Of a stretch of DNA of 64,000 nucleotides, positions 59,814 through 64,000 are shown piece by piece. Made by a program: the position numbers and the translations under genes. The notes under the pieces were generated by a model that saw only the letters and a list, made by a program, of their open reading frames with translations, made no database searches and was not told the DNA's origin. The DNA comes from Rahnella victoriana (lineage in GTDB: Bacteria > Pseudomonadota > Gammaproteobacteria > Enterobacterales > Enterobacteriaceae), in the NCBI RefSeq assembly GCF_004330295.1, contig NZ_SJOJ01000015.1:62001-126000 (forward strand), read 5' to 3'. The first letter of the stretch is position 1, and the number at the start of each line of letters is the position of its first letter.

Positions 59814-61085
59814 TCAGTTACTGGCTGTTTTCACCGGGGTATCTGGCTTTTTATCGTTACCCGCGATGTACGGGCTCCACGGCTGGGCGCGGATCGGTTT
59901 GTCGGTCTGCCAGACCACGTTGAACTGACCGTTGGATTCGATTTCGCCGATCATCACTGGTTTGTGCAGGTGATGGTTGGTCTTATCCATGGTCAGCGTG
60001 AAGCCGGACGGCGCAGCGAAGGTCTGCCCGGCCATGGCGGCGCGGACTTTATCCACATCCGTCGTGCCCGCTTTTTCCACCGCCTGCGCCCACATATGGA
60101 TGCCGACATAGGTCGCTTCCATCGGGTCGTTGGTGACGGCGGTATCGGCATTTGGCAGTTTGTGTGCCTTAGCGTAAGCCTTCCATTCGGCGACGAAGTT
60201 CTTGTTAGTCGGGTTATCGACAGACTGGAAGTAGTTCCACGCCGCGAGGTCACCGACCAGCGGTTTGGTGTCGATACCGCGCAGTTCTTCTTCGCCGACG
60301 GAGAACGCCACCACCGGCACATCCGTCGCTTTCACGCCCTGATTAGCCAGTTCTTTGTAGAACGGCACGTTGGAATCGCCGTTGATGGTGGAGATCACGG
60401 CGGTTTTGCCGCCTGCGGAGAATTTCTTAATGTTGGAAACGATGGTCTGATAATCGCTGTAACCGAATGGCGTATAGACTTCTTCGATGTCGCTGTCTTT
60501 CACGCCTTTCGAATGCAGGAAGGCGCGCAGGATTTTGTTGGTGGTGCGCGGATAGACGTAGTCAGTGCCGAGCAGGAAGAAGCGTTTGGCCGCGCCACCG
60601 TCTTCGCTCATCAGATATTCCACCGCCGGAATGGCCTGCTGGTTAGGCGCGGCACCGGTATAAAACACGTTTGGCGACATCTCTTCGCCTTCGTACTGCA
60701 CCGGATAGAACAGCAGGCCGTTCAGTTCTTCAAACACCGGCAGCACGGATTTACGCGACACCGACGTCCAGCAGCCGAACACCACCGCGACTTTATCCTG
60801 GGTCAGCAACTGACGGGCTTTCTCGGCGAACAGCGGCCAGTTTGAGGCCGGATCGACCACCACCGGCTCCAGCTTTTTACCCAGTACGCCGCCTTTGGCG
60901 TTGATGTCGTCAATGGTCATCAGCGCGATGTCTTTCAGCGGGGTTTCTGAAATGGCCATGGTGCCGGAAAGCGAATGCATGATACCGACTTTGATGGTGT
61001 CGGCCGCCTGCGCGCTCCAGGCTAAACCCATGCTGACTACGGTGGCGGAAAGAGCAAAGGCTTTAATAAAACGTCGACGTTGCAT
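59814..61085 (-). CDS. urtA: Urea ABC transporter substrate-binding protein UrtA
   Basis: 423 residues from ATG at 61085 (MQRRRFIKAFALSATVVSMG). A Tat-like signal (RRRFIK) is cleaved near AQA, residue 27. The periplasmic-binding fold of the Leu/Ile/Val type follows (IKVGIMHSLSGTMAISETPLKD; GCWTSVSRKSVLPVFEELNGLLFYPVQYEGEE; GTDYVYPRTTNKILRAFL). These blocks match UrtA of the urea class. Amide or guanidine binding cannot be excluded by sequence reading. Confidence 0.93.
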   Translation of the reverse strand: MQRRRFIKAFALSATVVSMGLAWSAQAADTIKVGIMHSLSGTMAISETPLKDIALMTIDDINAKGGVLGKKLEPVVVDPASNWPLFAEKARQLLTQDKVAVVFGCWTSVSRKSVLPVFEELNGLLFYPVQYEGEEMSPNVFYTGAAPNQQAIPAVEYLMSEDGGAAKRFFLLGTDYVYPRTTNKILRAFLHSKGVKDSDIEEVYTPFGYSDYQTIVSNIKKFSAGGKTAVISTINGDSNVPFYKELANQGVKATDVPVVAFSVGEEELRGIDTKPLVGDLAAWNYFQSVDNPTNKNFVAEWKAYAKAHKLPNADTAVTNDPMEATYVGIHMWAQAVEKAGTTDVDKVRAAMAGQTFAAPSGFTLTMDKTNHHLHKPVMIGEIESNGQFNVVWQTDKPIRAQPWSPYIAGNDKKPDTPVKTASN

Positions 61086-61170
61086 AGATGAATCCTCTGT
61101 AAAATTGCTGTGATGTAAATAGGTTAAGAGAACGCTGTTATGGTGAAAGTCGAAAAAACATTTAAAAAAG

Positions 61171-61893
61171 TCATGACGGGTGGCCCTCGTCACTCTCCGC
61201 CCGCGCCCGGTGCAGCATATGCAAAGTAATTTTGCGCACCTCGGCTTTACTGACGGCAATGTGGTCGTGTAACTGGCGCTGCGCCTCCTCAGTGTGTTGT
61301 TGGATGATGGCGAGCAAAATGCTCGCGTGTTCTTTATAGGTGGCGTTCACGCGCTCACCTTTGGTGAAATCCAGCCGCCGGATGATGCGGATTTTCTCCG
61401 TCAGCTCACGGTGGATACGCGCCATTTCGGCGTTTCCGGCCGCCGCCACCAGCGTCATGTGAAACTCTTCGTCATAACGCGACACCAGCTGACCCTCCGC
61501 CAGTTGCGGCTGATCGACCCAGAAGGCTTTCAGTTCCGCCAGTTGCAGCGGCTGAGCGGCAGGCGGCAGCGCACACAGACGCTTTACCGCTTCCAGTTCC
61601 AGCACGATGCGCAGGTCATACAGTTGCTCGAAAAAATCGAAATCGAACGGGCGAACCTGCCAGCCGCTGCGGAAAAACACTTCGACGTAGCCTTCGTGCT
61701 CCAGCCAGAACAGCGCCTGACGCACCGGGGTGCGGCTGACGTCCATGCGGTCGGCGATGTCGTTTTCGCTGAACCGGTCGCCGGGCAGCAGGCGGAAACT
61801 GAAAATGTCGTCTTTCAGCTGCTGATAAATCCGTTCCGCCAGCCCTTCCGGACGGTTTTTACTGCGTGAAGATTTCGGGTCCGTCAGTTGCAT
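61171..61893 (-). CDS. GntR-family (FCD) transcriptional regulator
   Basis: 240 residues from ATG at 61893 (MQLTDPKSSRSKNRPEGLAE). Winged helix at about 18-85 (AERIYQQLKDDIFSFRLLPGDRFSENDIADRMDVSRTPVRQALFWLEHEGYVEV). A helical FCD effector domain follows with metal-site acids and histidines (YDLRIVLELEAVKRL; YDEEFHMTLVAAAGN; EHASILLAIIQQ). It lies in the same direction between the urea carboxylase gene (40 bp before) and urtA (85 bp after), so it probably controls this cluster. Effector unknown. Confidence 0.9.
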   Translation of the reverse strand: MQLTDPKSSRSKNRPEGLAERIYQQLKDDIFSFRLLPGDRFSENDIADRMDVSRTPVRQALFWLEHEGYVEVFFRSGWQVRPFDFDFFEQLYDLRIVLELEAVKRLCALPPAAQPLQLAELKAFWVDQPQLAEGQLVSRYDEEFHMTLVAAAGNAEMARIHRELTEKIRIIRRLDFTKGERVNATYKEHASILLAIIQQHTEEAQRQLHDHIAVSKAEVRKITLHMLHRARAESDEGHPS

Positions 61894-61933
61894 AAAATAT
61901 TCCCCTGGATGTTTTAAACGGCGCTGACCAGCA

Positions 61934-64000
61934 TTAAACGGCGGTATCCAGCCACAGCAGCGCATCACCTGGCCCGACCGGACGGCCTTGCTGGCAACTG
62001 ATTTTCAGTACGGTACCGGCGCATGGCGCGTTGACCGACAGCTCCATTTTCATCGCTTCCACCACGATCAGCGGCTGGCCTGCTTCGACCTGCTGACCCG
62101 GTGCCACCAGAATTTTCCAGATATTGCCGTTGAGATCGGCGCTGACTAAATGACCGTCCTGATCCGCGTCGTCCTCCACTGACGGCACGGCATTGGCGGC
62201 GGCTTCCACGGCGGCGCTTTCGGCCTCATGCCAGTGCGCCACCTCGCGGGTAAAGGCTGCGGTTTGTCTGGCGCGGAAATCAGCAATATCGGCGGCGTTG
62301 TCGGCAAGAAATTGGGTGTATTGCGCAAAATCGAACTCAGTTTCTTCAATGGTGATCTGCGCGCGCCCTTCGCGGAACGCCTCGCGCTGGATCTCCAGTT
62401 CGGCTTCGGTCACTTCATAGAACCGCACCTGATCGAAGAAGTGCAGCAGCCACGGCTCGCCGTTTTTAAACTGCTCATTCTTAAGAAATTTGTTCCAGAT
62501 CGGCAACGTGCGGCCGACCAGCTGATAGCCGCCCGGCGAATCCATGCCATAAATGCACATGTACATGCCGCCGATGCCGACCGTGCCTTCTGCGGTGAAG
62601 GTGCGCGCCGGGTTGTATTTGGAACTCAGCAGGCGATGGCGCGGATCGACCGGCACCGCGCACGGCGCGCCGAGGTAGACATCGCCCAGCCCGAGGATCA
62701 GGTAGCTGGCGTCGAAAATGATGTTTTTCACCTCGTCGCGGCTCGCCAGCCCGTTGGTGCGCTGGATGAAATCGACGTTATTTGGCAGCCACGGCGCATC
62801 GGCACGCACGGTTTGCTGATAGCGTTCGACCGCGCCAAGCGTGGCGGAATCTTCAAAGGCCATCGGCATATGCACGATGCGCGTCGGGATTTTCAGCTGG
62901 CTGACATCGGCCAGATTGTGTTCCAGCGTCAGCAAATGTTGCAGCAGCGCGGTCTGATGCAGCACGCGGCTGTCGTAGCGGATTTGCAGCGAGCGCACGC
63001 CCGGCGACAGTTCTTCTATCCCTTGCTGACCGGCGGCCCTGATGGCGTTCATCAGCAGGTAAATGCGCATACGCACCGCCAGATCCAGCACGTTATCGCC
63101 GTACTCAATCAGCACATAGCCGTCACCGGCCTGACGGTATTCCACCGACGGGCGTTCTGCCGTGGCCGGAAGCGCCGCGAGAATGGTGGCGGAAGCCGTG
63201 GTATCCGGCAGCAACGACGGCACCGGCAGCGCCATTGCGTTGACCGGCAGCAGCGAATCGATCGTGCCTTGCTGCGCCCGTTCCAGCGCCTGCGCCTGCT
63301 CAAAACTGATCGGGTGGAAACGGATTTTATCGCCCGGTTTGACCTGGCCGACTTTCCACAATTCCGCGCTGGCGATGGTCACCGGACAGACGAAACCGCC
63401 GAGGCTTGGCCCGTCGCGGGTCAGAATGACCGGGAAGTCGCCGGTGAAATTGATCGCGCCAATGGCGTATTCGCAGTCATGCACGTTCGACGGATGCAGA
63501 CCCGCTTCGCCGCCGTCCTGCCGCGCCCATTGCGGTTTCGGGCCGACCAGCCGCACGCCGAGGCGGTTGGAGTTGTAATGCACCTGCCATTCGGCGGCGA
63601 AGAAAGTGTCGATAGATTCCTGAGTAAAGAAATCCGGTGCGCCGTGCGGCCCGTAAAGCACGCCGATATTCCAGATATCGCCATACACCGGCACGAGAGT
63701 GTCTGCCGCCGCCTGCGGCACACTGACCGGTGCGGGCGTGGTGCAGGCCGCGAGTTCCGGCTGTGAAATGCTCAGCATGTCGGCGACGCGCAGCGTCCGG
63801 CCCGCGTGACCGCCAAACTGCCCGAGCGCGAAGGTCGAACGGCTGCCGAGATACACCGGCACGTCGAAGCCATTACGTACCGCGAGACAGGTGCGGCAGC
63901 CCCGGGTGGCGCGGCCAAGCGTCAGCGTCTGACCGGCTTTTACGTTCACCGGCTGCCAGTACGCCACTGTTTCGCCGTCGAGATCGGCCGGACAGCTCGC
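61934..64000 (-). CDS. uca: Urea carboxylase, C-terminal part (5' end outside the window)
   Basis: Open across the window edge: codons continue to base 64000 without a start, so at least 688 residues are the C-terminal part of a larger protein (urea carboxylases are about 1200 residues). Present: the KipA/KipI-like carboxyltransferase domains (GCRTCLAVRNGFDVPVYLGSRSTFALGQFGGHAGR; GLASRDEVKNIIFDASYLILGLGDVYLGAPCAVPVDPRHRL) and the biotin carrier lysine in VVEAMKMELS near the C terminus. Missing: the biotin carboxylase part. It carboxylates urea to allophanate with ATP and bicarbonate. Some members act on guanidine; the partner hydrolase is not visible. Confidence 0.93.
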   Translation of the reverse strand, partial: ASCPADLDGETVAYWQPVNVKAGQTLTLGRATRGCRTCLAVRNGFDVPVYLGSRSTFALGQFGGHAGRTLRVADMLSISQPELAACTTPAPVSVPQAAADTLVPVYGDIWNIGVLYGPHGAPDFFTQESIDTFFAAEWQVHYNSNRLGVRLVGPKPQWARQDGGEAGLHPSNVHDCEYAIGAINFTGDFPVILTRDGPSLGGFVCPVTIASAELWKVGQVKPGDKIRFHPISFEQAQALERAQQGTIDSLLPVNAMALPVPSLLPDTTASATILAALPATAERPSVEYRQAGDGYVLIEYGDNVLDLAVRMRIYLLMNAIRAAGQQGIEELSPGVRSLQIRYDSRVLHQTALLQHLLTLEHNLADVSQLKIPTRIVHMPMAFEDSATLGAVERYQQTVRADAPWLPNNVDFIQRTNGLASRDEVKNIIFDASYLILGLGDVYLGAPCAVPVDPRHRLLSSKYNPARTFTAEGTVGIGGMYMCIYGMDSPGGYQLVGRTLPIWNKFLKNEQFKNGEPWLLHFFDQVRFYEVTEAELEIQREAFREGRAQITIEETEFDFAQYTQFLADNAADIADFRARQTAAFTREVAHWHEAESAAVEAAANAVPSVEDDADQDGHLVSADLNGNIWKILVAPGQQVEAGQPLIVVEAMKMELSVNAPCAGTVLKISCQQGRPVGPGDALLWLDTAV

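Noticed and set aside
59964-60845. Plus-strand open frame of 293 codons opposite urtA
   Set aside because: Shadow frame of urtA with no recognisable domain or start signals.
61086-61170. Guanidine-type riboswitch or sigma-54 promoter before urtA
   Set aside because: The 85-bp leader is too short and lacks conserved riboswitch blocks, and no GG-N10-GC spacing of a sigma-54 promoter was found.
62228-63766. Long plus-strand open frame (512 codons) opposite the urea carboxylase gene
   Set aside because: Antisense shadow of a clear biotin enzyme; Arg/His-rich, no domains.

Overview
The window looks like an enterobacterial chromosome. Housekeeping proteins read close to Escherichia coli orthologues (GlyQ, GlyS, SodA, MtlA/D/R, FdoH/I, FdhE, AldB, MdfA, WecH, YiaD, YiaF, YibL, YibF, Tag). 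Many neighbour pairs of the E. coli glyS-ghrB-tag, mtl-yibL, aldB-yibF and fdo-sodA-yiiM regions are kept but shuffled. The content (2-ketogluconate and raffinose operons, urea carboxylase with UrtABCDE) and a recurrent hairpin repeat suggest a Rahnella/Rouxiella/Serratia-like member of the order. That assignment is an inference from remembered protein similarity, not a database result.

Layout. 1-8.3 kb, all minus strand: the 5' part of ghrB with kguT, kguE and a PtxS-like LacI regulator (2-ketogluconate use), then a rafBAR raffinose/melibiose operon. Each regulator has a perfect palindromic operator. 8.3-17.7 kb: yiaD, yiaC-tag, a GDSL-esterase autotransporter, glyQS, yiaF and a ScsC-like disulfide protein. 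17.7-19.6 kb: an AT-rich islet with a 59-residue ORF followed by an AvcD/DCD-type anti-phage deaminase. 19.6-24 kb: the mtlADR mannitol operon behind four CRP-like sites. 24-27.5 kb: a LysE exporter divergent from a MocR regulator, an unrecognised possible ADP-ribosyltransferase-like ORF, and yibL. 27.5-41.6 kb: yiiM, a chemoreceptor ending in NWETF, sodA, fdhD divergent from fdoGHI-fdhE, yibF, aldB, mdfA. FdoG carries cysteine at residue 196, where E. coli has selenocysteine, and selAB is absent from its usual place between yibF and aldB.

41.8-55.4 kb: wecH, an AraC-like regulator with an isochorismatase-family hydrolase, a DJ-1/PfpI protein, L-idonate 5-dehydrogenase, the ydcO/ydcN pair with twin operators, several GNAT acetyltransferases, a dCACHE chemoreceptor behind a textbook sigma-28 promoter, a YfcF-type glutathione transferase, a LysE exporter and small stress/membrane proteins. 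55.4-64 kb, minus strand: urea carboxylase (5' end outside the window), a GntR regulator and the UrtABCDE importer. This would take up urea (or possibly guanidine) and carboxylate it without urease.

A family of GC-rich hairpin repeats (stems CCTCCCCCT/AGGGGGAGG and CCCTCCCCT/AGGGGAGGG around GCGA/TCGC) occurs at five intergenic places. The most notable finding is the islet at 17.7-19.6 kb, which resembles the AvcI-AvcD nucleotide-depletion defence unit. The linked signs of selenocysteine loss and two RBS-proximal hairpins (aldB, DJ-1 gene) are also worth a look.
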